Positions 25,262 to 34,690 are shown, numbered from the stretch's first letter. The stretch: 64,000 nt of DNA from JAEUQQ01 sp963697285 (GCA_963697285.1 CAVONI010000003.1:62001-126000); one strand, 5' to 3'. Notes: generated by a model from the sequence alone, not told the origin. Program-made: numbers and translations.

Positions 25262-27649
25262 ATGACGGCACAACCACCGGGAACGGCACCAGGCACCGAG
25301 GCACACGCGGGCCAGTCGGCCGAGGAACTGCGGACGCTGCTGCAGGCGCTCATGGACTCCACGCCAGACTGGATGTTCGCCAAGGATCTGCAGCACCGCT
25401 TCCTGTTCGTCAACGGGGCCTTCGCCGCGGCGCAAGGGTCTGTGCCCGACGAGATGATCGGGCGCTGCGACACCGAGTTCTTCGGGATCGGCCAGTGCGA
25501 GCCCAACCCCGCCACGGGCCACCGCGGATTCCACGCTGACGATCGCCGGGCCTTTGCCGGCGACGTCGTGCGTAACCCGCACTCCGAGGCCACCGTCGGT
25601 GGCCAGTTGCGCGTCTTCGACACCGTCAAGACGCCGCTGCGAACTCCCGACGGGCGCATCATCGGCGTGCTGTCGTACAGCCGCGATGTGACCGAGCAGC
25701 GCAAGACCGACCAGGCGCTGCGCGAGAGCGAGGAGCGGCTCCGGGCGATCGTCGAGGGCGAGCCCGAGTGCGTGAAACTGCTCGACCGCGACGGCAACCT
25801 GCTCGACATGAACGCCGCGGGCCTGCGCATGCTGCAGGCCGACACCCTCGAGCAGGTCAGGGGCCAGTGCGTCTGTCCGCTCGTCGCGCCGAGCGACGAG
25901 CCCGCGTTCCGCGAGATGATCGCGGCGGTCTTCCGCGGCGAGACGCAGATCCTCGTCTTCGACATCGTCGGCCTCAAGGGCGTCCGCCGCACGCTCGAAA
26001 CGCACTCGGTCCCGCTGTGGGACGACCCGGAACACACCTCCGTGCGGGCACTGCTCGGCGTCACCCGCGACATCACGGATCGCGTCGCGGCAGAGGACGC
26101 CCTGCGAAAGAGCCAGGCCCAGCTCGTCGAGGCGCAGCGGATCGCCGGCATCGGCAGCTGGCAGCTGAGCCTCGACAGCGGCGAGCTGAGCTGGTCGGAA
26201 GGTGCCTACCGCATCCTCGAAATCGATCCACGCGACACCCAGGTCACGTATGAGTCCTTCCTGTCGCGCGTCCATCCCGACGACCGCGACCTGGTCAACC
26301 GCACCTACAACACGTCGCTCGAGCAACGCGTCCCCTACGACCTGGTGCACCGGCTGCTGATGCCCGACGGGCGGGTGAAGTTCGTCCACGAGCGATGCGA
26401 GACGCGCTACGACGCAGACGGCCGTCCCACCGTCTCGCTTGGCACGGTGCAGGACATCACCGAGCGGCGGCAGGCCGAGCAGACCCGCTTCACGCTCGAG
26501 GCCCAGCTCCGCCAGGCGCAGAAGCTCGAAGCGCTCGGCACGCTGGTCGGCGGCATCGCACACGACTTCAACAACATCCTGACCGCGATCCTGGGTCACG
26601 CCGAGCTGCTCGCCAGCGAGCTGCCCGCCGGTTCGACGCTGCGGGCCGGGGTCGACAGCATCCTCGACGCGTCGCACCGCGCGCGCGACCTGGTGCAGCA
26701 GGCCCTCACCTTCAGCCGGCGCCGCGAGCAGGAACGCAAAGTCATCACGCTGCAACCGGTCGTGCTCGAAGCGCTGCAGATGCTCCGACCCAGCCTGCCG
26801 ACGTCAATCGAGATCCGCACCCTCGTCACCGACGAGCAGGCGTGCGTGCTCGCCGACGCGACGCAGGTGCACCAGGGCGTGATGAACCTGTGCACGAATG
26901 CCGCGCACGCCATGCGCGACACGGGTGGCGTGCTGTCGGTGACCTACGACATCGTGCAGGTCGACGACGCGGATGTGCGACGACACCCCGGCCTCACCGC
27001 GGGACGGTACGCGCGGCTCACCGTGGCCGACACCGGGCACGGCATGGACGCGGCGACGGTCGATCGCATCTTCGATCCGTTCTTCACGACGAAGGCACCT
27101 GGCGAAGGGACGGGCCTCGGGCTGGCGGTCACGCACGGCATCATGCAGGCCCACGACGGTCACGTGATCGTGAGCAGCGAACCTGGCGTCGGCACGTCCT
27201 TCAGCCTGTACTTCCCTGTATCTGGCGAGGCGGTGCCGGAGCCGTTGGACGAGCACCGTGACGTCCCGCGCGGCCGGGGCGAGCACATCCTGGTCGTGGA
27301 CGACGAACCCATCCTGGTCTCGCTCGCATTGCGCATGCTCACGCAGCTCGGATACCGGGCGACGGGCCACACGCGCCCGGCGGATGCGCTCGAGGAGTTC
27401 CGCCGCGACACCGGCAACTTCGACCTCGTGATGTCAGACCTGACCATGCCGCAGATGAGCGGGATCGAGCTGGCGGCGCAGCTGCGACGCGAGCGGCCAG
27501 ACATCCCGGTGGTGCTCACCTCGGGGTACGGCGGCGCCCTGGGCTCCGAAGAACTGCGCCGCGCAGGCGTTCGCGAACTGCTCGGCAAGCCGTTCACGCT
27601 GAGGACGATGGCCGAAGTGACGCAGCGCAACCTGCGGCAGGGAGCCTGA
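25262..27649 (+). CDS. Hybrid sensor histidine kinase: three PAS domains, kinase core, receiver
   Basis: 795 residues, no membrane segment, so a soluble sensor. PAS1 (about 20-140) starts LMDSTPDWMFAKDLQHRF. PAS2 (about 160-275) has EPECVKLLDRDGNLLDMNAAG. PAS3 (about 285-405) has GIGSWQLSLDSGELSWSEGA and ends with the PAC motif VQDITERRQAE. The HisKA H-box is GGIAHDFNNILTAILGH. The ATPase domain has MNLCTNAAHAM (N-box), VADTGHGMD and GEGTGLGLAVTHGIM. A C-terminal receiver has the VVDDEP acid pair, phospho-Asp in VMSDLTMPQMSG and Lys in LLGKPF. AHDFNNIL-type kinases typically pass phosphate within the same chain. Start ATG 25262; a GTG at 25220 overlapping the upstream stop is an alternative. 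Signal unknown. Confidence 0.9.
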   Translation: MTAQPPGTAPGTEAHAGQSAEELRTLLQALMDSTPDWMFAKDLQHRFLFVNGAFAAAQGSVPDEMIGRCDTEFFGIGQCEPNPATGHRGFHADDRRAFAGDVVRNPHSEATVGGQLRVFDTVKTPLRTPDGRIIGVLSYSRDVTEQRKTDQALRESEERLRAIVEGEPECVKLLDRDGNLLDMNAAGLRMLQADTLEQVRGQCVCPLVAPSDEPAFREMIAAVFRGETQILVFDIVGLKGVRRTLETHSVPLWDDPEHTSVRALLGVTRDITDRVAAEDALRKSQAQLVEAQRIAGIGSWQLSLDSGELSWSEGAYRILEIDPRDTQVTYESFLSRVHPDDRDLVNRTYNTSLEQRVPYDLVHRLLMPDGRVKFVHERCETRYDADGRPTVSLGTVQDITERRQAEQTRFTLEAQLRQAQKLEALGTLVGGIAHDFNNILTAILGHAELLASELPAGSTLRAGVDSILDASHRARDLVQQALTFSRRREQERKVITLQPVVLEALQMLRPSLPTSIEIRTLVTDEQACVLADATQVHQGVMNLCTNAAHAMRDTGGVLSVTYDIVQVDDADVRRHPGLTAGRYARLTVADTGHGMDAATVDRIFDPFFTTKAPGEGTGLGLAVTHGIMQAHDGHVIVSSEPGVGTSFSLYFPVSGEAVPEPLDEHRDVPRGRGEHILVVDDEPILVSLALRMLTQLGYRATGHTRPADALEEFRRDTGNFDLVMSDLTMPQMSGIELAAQLRRERPDIPVVLTSGYGGALGSEELRRAGVRELLGKPFTLRTMAEVTQRNLRQGA

Positions 27650-27723
27650 GGAGCCGGAAGACCGGGGTCGGCACTCGTCGTGGTCCCGACCCCGGATCGC
27701 GGGTCCGCGCCTGCGTGCGCGGA

Positions 27724-28614
27724 TCAGTCGTCCAGGTCCAGGTCGACGAAGACGTCGAAGAAGCTGCTGACCCGCAGGGCGTCGAGGCTCTCGTTGGCGC
27801 TGTCGAAGCGCATGATGTGCCCCACGTCGAACGTCTGGAACAGGCCGCCGTGGCCGAACAGCGGCCTCACCGAGCCGTCGCCGAACGCCATCTGCGCCGA
27901 GAGGATCTCGGCGATCGAGATCTGGTCGTCGCCGCTGCCGTTCAGCACCTTCAGGGCCTCCTGCATCCGCCTGGGCGAGTTGCCGACGCCGAGCTTCAGC
28001 CCCCGCTGGAACTCCTCGACCTGCGCGATCGCGGCCTGCCGCAATTCGGCGAACATCGCCCGGCGCTCGGCGAGCGCGCCCGGCAGCAACTGACCCTGCA
28101 CGGCCGGCAGCAGTTCACCAGCGCCTGACCCCTCGCGCTGCACCGCTGGCAGCAGGCACAACGAGAACTTGTACAGGCCGGTGCGTCCTGCATCCACCGG
28201 CGTGGCCACGGCGACCGCCGGCAGCAGTTCGCCGTCGGCGCCGCGGCACGGCTCGAGTTGCACCGCGGGGAGGCTCACGGCGATCTCGTAGCCGTCCTTG
28301 ACCGCGACGATGGCGGTGGGTTGTTCCTGATCGTTCGTCCGCCATCCGCACTCGAACCCGCGCTCCTCGAGTGCGCCGCACGACTCCGACCCGCCCTGCA
28401 ACACCATCCGGTGGACCATCGCGAGCGATCGGTGCGCGCTGCTGTGGGCGGCCGCCTCCCTGACCTTCTGCACGGCCGGCAGCAGGAGGCCAATCAGGAT
28501 GGCGATGATGGCGATCACGACGAGCAGCTCGATCAGGGTGAACCCGGCGTCGCGCGCCGACACGCGCGTGTGCTTCCCGTCGATGCGCAGCGGAGTGGTC
28601 CTCGGTGTGTGCAT
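27724..28614 (-). CDS. Type IV pseudopilin-like protein with repeated LPAVQ motifs
   Basis: 296 residues. It has a class III prepilin signal: DAG|FTLIELLVVIAIIAIL with Glu5 after the cleavage Gly, and the hydrophobic helix runs into LLLPAVQKVREAA. This is the planctomycete/acidobacterial DUF1559-like start. The motif LPAV(Q) then recurs at residues 115, 131, 155 and 169, with LLPG at 177. The rest has a helical C-terminal half (AMFAELRQAAIAQVEEFQRGL, RRMQEALKVLNGSGDDQIS) and an acidic end DVFVDLDLDD. Start ATG 28614 has GGAGG 8 bases upstream; an ATG two codons earlier is too close. It is probably membrane-anchored and part of a T2SS/T4P-like assembly; no assembly genes are nearby. Confidence 0.78.
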   Translation of the reverse strand: MHTPRTTPLRIDGKHTRVSARDAGFTLIELLVVIAIIAILIGLLLPAVQKVREAAAHSSAHRSLAMVHRMVLQGGSESCGALEERGFECGWRTNDQEQPTAIVAVKDGYEIAVSLPAVQLEPCRGADGELLPAVAVATPVDAGRTGLYKFSLCLLPAVQREGSGAGELLPAVQGQLLPGALAERRAMFAELRQAAIAQVEEFQRGLKLGVGNSPRRMQEALKVLNGSGDDQISIAEILSAQMAFGDGSVRPLFGHGGLFQTFDVGHIMRFDSANESLDALRVSSFFDVFVDLDLDD

Positions 28615-28965
28615 GGCCATGCCCTCCAGTTCCGGTGTTGACGAACCCGTCCGTGCACGACGAGCCGTTTCGGGCAGCCGTCTGCGACGATCGGCGATGC
28701 GTCGCCGAAGTCGCCTCCAGGATCGACGACATGCCCCGACGCCCGCCGGGCTCACGTGCGACAGTGTGTTGGACCTCGCGACGATACACCCGCCCGACCG
28801 TGATGTCGATCGGGACCATCCGACGAAGCTCGAGCGTTCGTTTGAGATTGCGGCCGCAGCAGGCGTTCTCTATGATGCGTCCCACACGACAGGACGCCAG
28901 GCGCTGCCCGAACGGCCCGATGACGGCCGCAGCGGCGCGCCTGCCTCGACGACAGGAGCACGCGC
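28615..28965. other. Divergent intergenic region
   Basis: 351 bases between the pseudopilin and the LRR protein. No gene is supported. A -10-like TCTATGAT lies near 28869-28876 but has no -35 at a proper distance. The Shine-Dalgarno AGGAG (28954-28958) of the LRR gene is at the right end. Confidence 0.5.
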
Positions 28966-31134
28966 GTGGCCGACGCTACGGTGGCGCAGGTTCGTCGCCT
29001 CAACTACGGCGGCGAAGACATCGGGATGGGCTTCAACAGCGACACCGGCCTCGGCATCGGCGTCGCGCTCGATTTCACGCTTCCGCCGGGCGAGCTGTCG
29101 CAGGAAACCGAGGCCGACGTGACGATCGTCACGTCACACGAGGAGCTGATGAGTTCGCTCCACATGTCGGCCGAGGTCGAGGGTCGCTACGCGTTCTCGA
29201 CGGCCGGCGGCAAGGTCGACTTCGCCAAGAAGACCCAATACAACAGCACGTCGACGTTCGTCGTCGCCCGCATGGTGATTACCAACACCGTGAAGCGTGG
29301 CAGGGACTTCAGGATCAAGCCCGACCTGCAGCACCTGCTCGCCCCCGGCCAGCAGGAGGTGTTCGAACGCGCGTTCGGCGACTCGTTCGTGCGCGCCCAC
29401 TACAACGGTGGCGAGTTCTATGCCGTGATGCGCGTGACCTCGGTTGACTCGAAGACCGAGTCGAGCCTCGCCGTCTCGCTGCACGCCGCGGTACAGGGCG
29501 GGATTGCGGCGGCCGACTTCAAGGCGAAGCTCGAGACGGCCAACCAGAACAGCCAGACACGCTCGGAGTTCTCGGTTCACTACTACCAGAAGGGCGGCCT
29601 CGGCCGCGAGGAAGCGGGCGCGACGCTCGACGTCGCCGAGATCAAGCAGCGGCTCAAGGACTTTCCCGAGGCGGTCAAGAACCACCCGTTCCCGTACTAC
29701 ATCGAGGTCGCGACCTACGACACGATCCCGCTGCCCCTGCCGACCAAGCAGCAGCGCGAGGACTTCCTGCTCGCGCTCAGCGATGCCAACACGAAGAAGC
29801 TCAGGTACCTCCAGCGCCGCAACGATTGCGAGTTCGCAGCCGAGCATCCCGAGTACTTCACCGATCCGCCGTCGCGCGCGGTGCTCCTCGCCATGGCGGG
29901 CACGTACTCCAGGCTGGTCAACGCCACCATCGACCACGCGCAGCGCCTGTCGAACGGCCGCATCGATCCGCCGCGCCTGTTCGAGCCCTCGGCGCTCGTG
30001 CCACCGATCGTCGAGCCCGACGTGCTGCTCCGCAAGCGCGACGTCGGCCTCGAGCGCAGCTTCAGCGACTGGTGGGTGACCCGGCAGAAGCCGGCGACCC
30101 GGCGCACGGATCGCGATCTCGTCACCGACATCGGCATGCTGGCCATGGAGGAACTGAACGCGTTCAACGAGATCGTCGATCCCTCGGGCGATCCCGAGCG
30201 CACGGCCAGGATGCAGGGCGACGCGCTCGCGCGGATCGTGGCCTCGTTCCACGAGTACGACTGGGCGCACGCCGGCATGCACGACGCCAACCGCGGGCCG
30301 TTGACCTCGCTCTCGGCCCTGCCGACGATGCTGCCGCTCACGATCAAGTCGCTGACGTTCGCGCAGAACAGCATCACCGGCACCGAGGGGCTCGACCAGT
30401 TCACGACGCTGGTGAGCCTCGACCTGTCGCACAACCAGGTCAGGTCGATTGCCGCCCTCGCCCCGTTGCGCGGGCTGCGCACGCTGCGGCTCGTCGACAA
30501 CCGGATCTCGGACCTCGCCCCCCTGGCGGGCTGCACCTCGCTCGAGACCCTCGACATCTCGGGCAACGACATCACCGACCTGACGCCGCTCGCGTCGTGC
30601 AAGGCGCTGAGGAACCTCACGCTGGCGGGCACCGTGCTCTTCAGCCACGGCGTGCGCAGCCGGAGCGGCAACCCGATCGAGCACGCGGTGGCGCTACGCG
30701 AGATCCCGGGCATGCGAAACCCCTTCACCCTGGGCACCGTGCTCACGGTGCGGTACGGCGTGCTGAAGGACGGGCCCGCCGCGCAGTTCACCGGGACGGC
30801 CACGCGGGTCAGCGACTCACCTGCGTTCCGCGTGCGGCTGACGCGGGGCAACGAGGTCGTCGAGGACGTGTGGACGCTGCGCGCCGTGTCGGCGGTGAAA
30901 CCGTCGGATGCCGAGATGCTGGCCATGTTCGCGCCCGGCATGCACGCGGGCGACGCGCCGCAGCACGGGATCTCGCTCAACATCGCGCGCGCCAGCGCGG
31001 GCGACGATTTCGACATCAACTTCAGCTACGTCGATCCCGCCGATGCCACGCGGTGCGGCATCGACGTGGTGACGTATCCCGCGCTCGGCACGAAGGTCCC
31101 GCTGCCGACCTTCGACGCGGTCGTCGTGTCGTGA
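28966..31134 (+). CDS. Large protein with beta-rich (MACPF-like?) N-terminus and internalin-type leucine-rich repeats
   Basis: 722 residues without signal peptide or membrane helix. Residues 1-270 are beta-rich: GMGFNSDTGLGIGVALDFTL, TSTFVVARMVITNTVK, then AFGDSFVRAHYNGGEFYAVM and QNSQTRSEFSVHYYQKGG. The G-D-x-F-V...GGE segment recalls the YGTH..GG signature of MACPF/perforin-like pore formers, but I cannot confirm it. A helical middle part (270-440) follows. Residues 445-560 hold about five LRRs of the 22-residue type: LTIKSLTFAQNSITGTEGL, LVSLDLSHNQVRSIAAL, LRTLRLVDNRISDLAPL and LETLDISGNDITDLTPL. A C-terminal beta part (570-722) has unknown fold. Start is GTG 28966, with AGGAG 7 bases upstream. 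It stands alone. Confidence 0.75.
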   Translation: MADATVAQVRRLNYGGEDIGMGFNSDTGLGIGVALDFTLPPGELSQETEADVTIVTSHEELMSSLHMSAEVEGRYAFSTAGGKVDFAKKTQYNSTSTFVVARMVITNTVKRGRDFRIKPDLQHLLAPGQQEVFERAFGDSFVRAHYNGGEFYAVMRVTSVDSKTESSLAVSLHAAVQGGIAAADFKAKLETANQNSQTRSEFSVHYYQKGGLGREEAGATLDVAEIKQRLKDFPEAVKNHPFPYYIEVATYDTIPLPLPTKQQREDFLLALSDANTKKLRYLQRRNDCEFAAEHPEYFTDPPSRAVLLAMAGTYSRLVNATIDHAQRLSNGRIDPPRLFEPSALVPPIVEPDVLLRKRDVGLERSFSDWWVTRQKPATRRTDRDLVTDIGMLAMEELNAFNEIVDPSGDPERTARMQGDALARIVASFHEYDWAHAGMHDANRGPLTSLSALPTMLPLTIKSLTFAQNSITGTEGLDQFTTLVSLDLSHNQVRSIAALAPLRGLRTLRLVDNRISDLAPLAGCTSLETLDISGNDITDLTPLASCKALRNLTLAGTVLFSHGVRSRSGNPIEHAVALREIPGMRNPFTLGTVLTVRYGVLKDGPAAQFTGTATRVSDSPAFRVRLTRGNEVVEDVWTLRAVSAVKPSDAEMLAMFAPGMHAGDAPQHGISLNIARASAGDDFDINFSYVDPADATRCGIDVVTYPALGTKVPLPTFDAVVVS

Positions 31135-31286
31135 GGCCGGGCAGTCTTCTCACTGCTTTCGCACCCCTTCGGTCGCCCTGGCGGGCGAATTCCTGCACGG
31201 ACCCCGTGCAAGACAGCGTCACGGCTGACTAAGTTCAGCGTAAGGGGTGCATCGTGCTTCCGCGGCAACTTCTGCCGTAATTACGC

Positions 31287-31315
31287 TTGACGCCCCCCAA
31301 CCGCAGGGGTAGGGT
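31287..31315 (+). promoter_or_regulatory. Promoter of the S8 protease gene
   Basis: TTGACG (31287-31292), 17-base spacer ending in CCGCAGGGG, TAGGGT (31310-31315). The same arrangement, including the spacer core CCGCAGG and a following CGAC, precedes the M4 protease at 34662. It leaves a leader of about 350 bases before the ATG, with no gene in it. Confidence 0.65.
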
Positions 31316-31475
31316 CGACGCTTGAAATGAAACCTAGACCGGTGACGCACCGATTCGGGGCGGATGCTCCGATGTGGGCGCCTGCGCCACCGGATGGGGT
31401 GCCGGGCGTTCCCTGCACTCCGTTGTTCCCCGCCGACGCCGCAGGTTGTCGTCAGGCTCATCGAAAGGTCCACCT

Positions 31476-34439
31476 ATGCACCGTCGTTTCAGCAAGATAG
31501 CGAAGCTGGCCTTCATGCTCGGGGCGTTGGCACTGCCGCTGACCATCAGCGTCACTGCCGACCAACCCGAACAGGCCAAGGGGCGCGGCAACGCGCCGAC
31601 CAACAACCTCTACATCGTCCAGATGGCCCAGCCCCCCGTCGTCGCCTACACGGGCGGCATCGACGGCCTGCGCGCGACCAAGCCGCGCCGCGGCCAGAAG
31701 ATCGATCCGAACAGCCCCGAAGTCCTGAGCTACGTCGCGCACCTGAACGATCGACACGCCGAGGCCCTGGGCCGCGTCGGCGGCGCGCGCAAGGTCTACG
31801 ACTACACGTACTCGTTCAACGGCTTCGCGGCCGAATTGACCGACGCGCAGGCCGAGGCGATGAAGAGCGTCGCCGGCGTCATCGCGGTCAACAAGGACGA
31901 GGCCCGGCCACTCGACACGTCGTCGACGCCGGCCTTCCTCGGACTGAGCGCCCCGGGCGGCTTGTGGGATCAGCTCGGTGGCGTCGGCAAAGCAGGTGAA
32001 GACGTCATCGTGGGAATCGTCGACGGCGGCATCTGGCCCGAGAGCCTGAGCTTCTCTGACCGCACCGGCCAGAACGGCAATGCCACGAAAGACGGCAAGC
32101 TCTCGTACCAGCAGATCCCCGGCTGGCACGGCAAGTGCGTGCCCGGCGAGATGTTCAACGCATCGAACTGCAACCAGAAGGTGATCGGCGCGCAGTACTT
32201 CAATGGCGGCTGGGGCGGCAACGACGGCATCGACGCACAGTTGCCCTGGGAGTACAACTCGCCGCGCGACTTCGGCGGCCATGGCACGCACACCGCCTCG
32301 ACCGCGGCCGGCAACGCCAACGTGCCGACGACGGGTGCTGCCGCCGTGTTTGGCGCCGTGAGCGGGATCGCGCCGCGCGCCCGCATCGCCGCCTACAAGG
32401 TGTGCTGGCAGACCCCTTCCGGCGGCTCCTGCTTCTCGTCTGACAGCGTCGCCGCCATCGACCAGGCCGTGGCCGACGGCGTGGACGTCATCAACTTCTC
32501 GATCAGCGGCTCGACCACCAACTTCCGCGACTCTGTCGAGATCGCCTTCCTGTACGCGGCTGACGCCGGCGTGTTCGTGGCCGCGTCCGCCGGCAACAGC
32601 GGGCCGACGACGAGCACCGTCGCCCATCCCGGTCCATGGCTGACGACCGTGGCCGCTGGCACGCACAATCGCAACGGCGCGGGTTCTGTGAAGCTGGGCA
32701 ACGGCGTCACGTATTCCGGCGCGTCGGTGGCGACGCCGGTGTCGGCACCGCTGATTGATTCGACAGCGGCTGGTGTGTCTGGTGCGGATCCGTCGCAGCT
32801 CGCACTGTGCTACGGCGCCGCCGACGGTGTCGTCACGCTCGATCCGGCCAAGGTTGCCGGCAAGATCGTCGTCTGCCAGCGCGGCGTCACGGCCCGCGTC
32901 AACAAGAGCCTGGCGGTTCTGGAAGCCGGCGGCGTCGGCATGATCCTGTTCAACAACCCGGACAGCTCACTCAACGCCGACTTCCATTTCGTGCCCACGG
33001 TGCACGTCAGCCTGGCCGACGGCACGGCGATCAAGGCCTATGCAGCCACTGCGGGTGCCACGGCGACCATCAATCAGGCGACGATCGTCTTCAACACGCC
33101 TGCTCCGTTCACCGCATCGTTCTCGTCGCGCGGCCCACTGCGCGCCGGCAATGGCGACCTGCTGAAGCCCGATCTCATCGCTCCAGGGCAGGACATTCTC
33201 GCGGCGGTTGCGCCTCCCGGGAACGCGGGACGCGATTTCGACCTGTACAGCGGCACCTCGATGTCGAGCCCGCACGTGGCCGGCCTCGGGGCCCTGCTCA
33301 AGAACCTGCATCCTGACTGGTCGCCGATGATGATCAAGTCGGCCCTGATGACGACCGGCTACGACGTCCTCGACGGGCCCAACACGAACCCGCTCGTGAT
33401 CTTCCGCCAGGGTGCCGGTCACGTGAAGCCGAACTCCGCGGCCGATCCCGGCCTGGTCTTCGACTCGGGCTTCAACGACTGGCTGAACTTCATCTGCGGC
33501 ACGCAGCCCGGATCGTTCTGCAGCGCGTTCACGCCAATCGACCCGAGCAATTTGAACGTCCCGTCAATCGCGATCGGCGACTTGGCTGGGATTCAGACGG
33601 TCACGCGCAAGGTGACGAACGTTGGTGCACAGGCGGAGACCTACACGGCGAGTTACACCGGCCTGGCGGGCTTCAACGTCACCCTGCCGGGCGCGATGAC
33701 CATCGCCAAGGGCGCCACGCAGTCCTTTGCTGTCACGTTCACGACGACGACGGCGACCCCTGGCACTTACGTGGGCGGACAGCTCACGCTGACCGGCAAC
33801 AAGGGTCACGTGGTACGCATCCCGCTGGTGGTGCGTCCGGTAGCGCTCGCTGCCCCGACCCAGGTGTCGGGTAGCTACAACGTGGTCTTCGGGTACAACG
33901 GACCGTTCGGGGCGACCGCGCGCGGGTTGATCCCGGCGGTGCTCACTGCCGGCACCGTGGCTGATGACCCGACCGACGGCGCATGCTCGCTGACGTCGCC
34001 TAATGCGCAGTTGATCACCGTGGCCGTCCCGGCCGGCACCACCTACGCCCGCTTCTCGCTCTTCGATGCGGACGTGAACCCCGGCACCGACATCGACCTC
34101 TGCGTCTACAGGGGAGCGACTCAGGTGGGATCGAGCGGCAGCGGCACGTCGGCCGAAGAGGTCAACCTGCTCAACCCGCCGGCAGACAACTACACCGTCG
34201 TCGTGCAGGGCTGGGGCGTCGTGGGCAGTTCGCCCTTCAAGCTCCACACCTGGCTGCTCGACAGCACTGCAGCCGGTAACATGACCGTCACCGCGCCAGC
34301 GAGCGCGGTGGTCGGCCCGGGGGCAATCACCCTGAGTTTCTCAGGGTTGGCGCCTGCGACGAAGTATCTCGGCAGCGTGGCCTACAGCGGCGTGGGGGGG
34401 TTGCCGAACCCGACGATCGTCCGCGTCGACCAGCCGTAA
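31476..34439 (+). CDS. Secreted subtilisin-like (S8) serine protease with inhibitor, PA and C-terminal beta domains
   Basis: 987 residues, cucumisin-like layout. A signal peptide (LAFMLGALALPLTISVTA) is followed by an I9-type propeptide (NNLYIVQMAQPPVVAY...YSFNGFAAELT). The S8 catalytic domain has Asp in GIVDGGIWPES (about residue 183), His in GGHGTHTAST (about 268) and Ser in SGTSMSSPHVAG (about 593). A PA insert at about 425-530 (GKIVVCQRGVTARVNKS, GGVGMILFNN) lies between His and Ser. A fibronectin-type beta domain follows (TRKVTNVGAQAETYTASY), then a pre-peptidase-C-like module (TYARFSLFDADVNPGTDIDLCVY). It is expected to be extracellular and self-activating. ATG 31476 gives the signal peptide. 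The gene is followed by a strong terminator hairpin. Confidence 0.95.
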   Translation: MHRRFSKIAKLAFMLGALALPLTISVTADQPEQAKGRGNAPTNNLYIVQMAQPPVVAYTGGIDGLRATKPRRGQKIDPNSPEVLSYVAHLNDRHAEALGRVGGARKVYDYTYSFNGFAAELTDAQAEAMKSVAGVIAVNKDEARPLDTSSTPAFLGLSAPGGLWDQLGGVGKAGEDVIVGIVDGGIWPESLSFSDRTGQNGNATKDGKLSYQQIPGWHGKCVPGEMFNASNCNQKVIGAQYFNGGWGGNDGIDAQLPWEYNSPRDFGGHGTHTASTAAGNANVPTTGAAAVFGAVSGIAPRARIAAYKVCWQTPSGGSCFSSDSVAAIDQAVADGVDVINFSISGSTTNFRDSVEIAFLYAADAGVFVAASAGNSGPTTSTVAHPGPWLTTVAAGTHNRNGAGSVKLGNGVTYSGASVATPVSAPLIDSTAAGVSGADPSQLALCYGAADGVVTLDPAKVAGKIVVCQRGVTARVNKSLAVLEAGGVGMILFNNPDSSLNADFHFVPTVHVSLADGTAIKAYAATAGATATINQATIVFNTPAPFTASFSSRGPLRAGNGDLLKPDLIAPGQDILAAVAPPGNAGRDFDLYSGTSMSSPHVAGLGALLKNLHPDWSPMMIKSALMTTGYDVLDGPNTNPLVIFRQGAGHVKPNSAADPGLVFDSGFNDWLNFICGTQPGSFCSAFTPIDPSNLNVPSIAIGDLAGIQTVTRKVTNVGAQAETYTASYTGLAGFNVTLPGAMTIAKGATQSFAVTFTTTTATPGTYVGGQLTLTGNKGHVVRIPLVVRPVALAAPTQVSGSYNVVFGYNGPFGATARGLIPAVLTAGTVADDPTDGACSLTSPNAQLITVAVPAGTTYARFSLFDADVNPGTDIDLCVYRGATQVGSSGSGTSAEEVNLLNPPADNYTVVVQGWGVVGSSPFKLHTWLLDSTAAGNMTVTAPASAVVGPGAITLSFSGLAPATKYLGSVAYSGVGGLPNPTIVRVDQP

Positions 34440-34457
34440 CGCACGGCTCGACTCGAG

Positions 34458-34488
34458 CGAGGGGGCGCGCACGCAGCGCGCCCCCTCG
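34458..34488 (+). terminator. Terminator hairpin after the S8 protease
   Basis: CGAGGGGGCGCGC, 5-base loop, GCGCGCCCCCTCG; a perfect 13-bp stem 18 bases after the stop codon. No T run follows. The remaining gap to 34891 holds the M4 promoter and its leader, and no gene. Confidence 0.7.
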
Positions 34489-34661
34489 ACGGCGCGCGCG
34501 ATCCTGCCGCGTCTTCCATCCAACCATCTCAGCACCTCATTGTCGGCTTCGCTGAACGGTCGAGGCCAGACTGCGTCCGTCCAGCCCCAGCGATGGGGGC
34601 TTGCGCTGCGTGCCTTGCGCGGCAAAGAAACGCGCGCCGCAGGACCGCCTCAGAAAATGCC

Positions 34662-34690
34662 TTGACGCCCTGCATCCGCAGGCGTAGCGT
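34662..34690 (+). promoter_or_regulatory. Promoter of the M4 protease gene
   Basis: TTGACG (34662-34667), 17-base spacer with CCGCAGG, TAGCGT (34685-34690), then TTCGAC. It is nearly identical to the S8 promoter at 31287, including bases outside -35/-10. The leader to the ATG is about 195 bases and GC-rich. Confidence 0.65.

Noticed and set aside
29134..30684. Minus-strand open frame of 516 codons opposite the LRR protein
   Set aside because: Shadow composition (Arg, Val, Glu, His) and no start signal; LRR repeats are clear on the plus strand.
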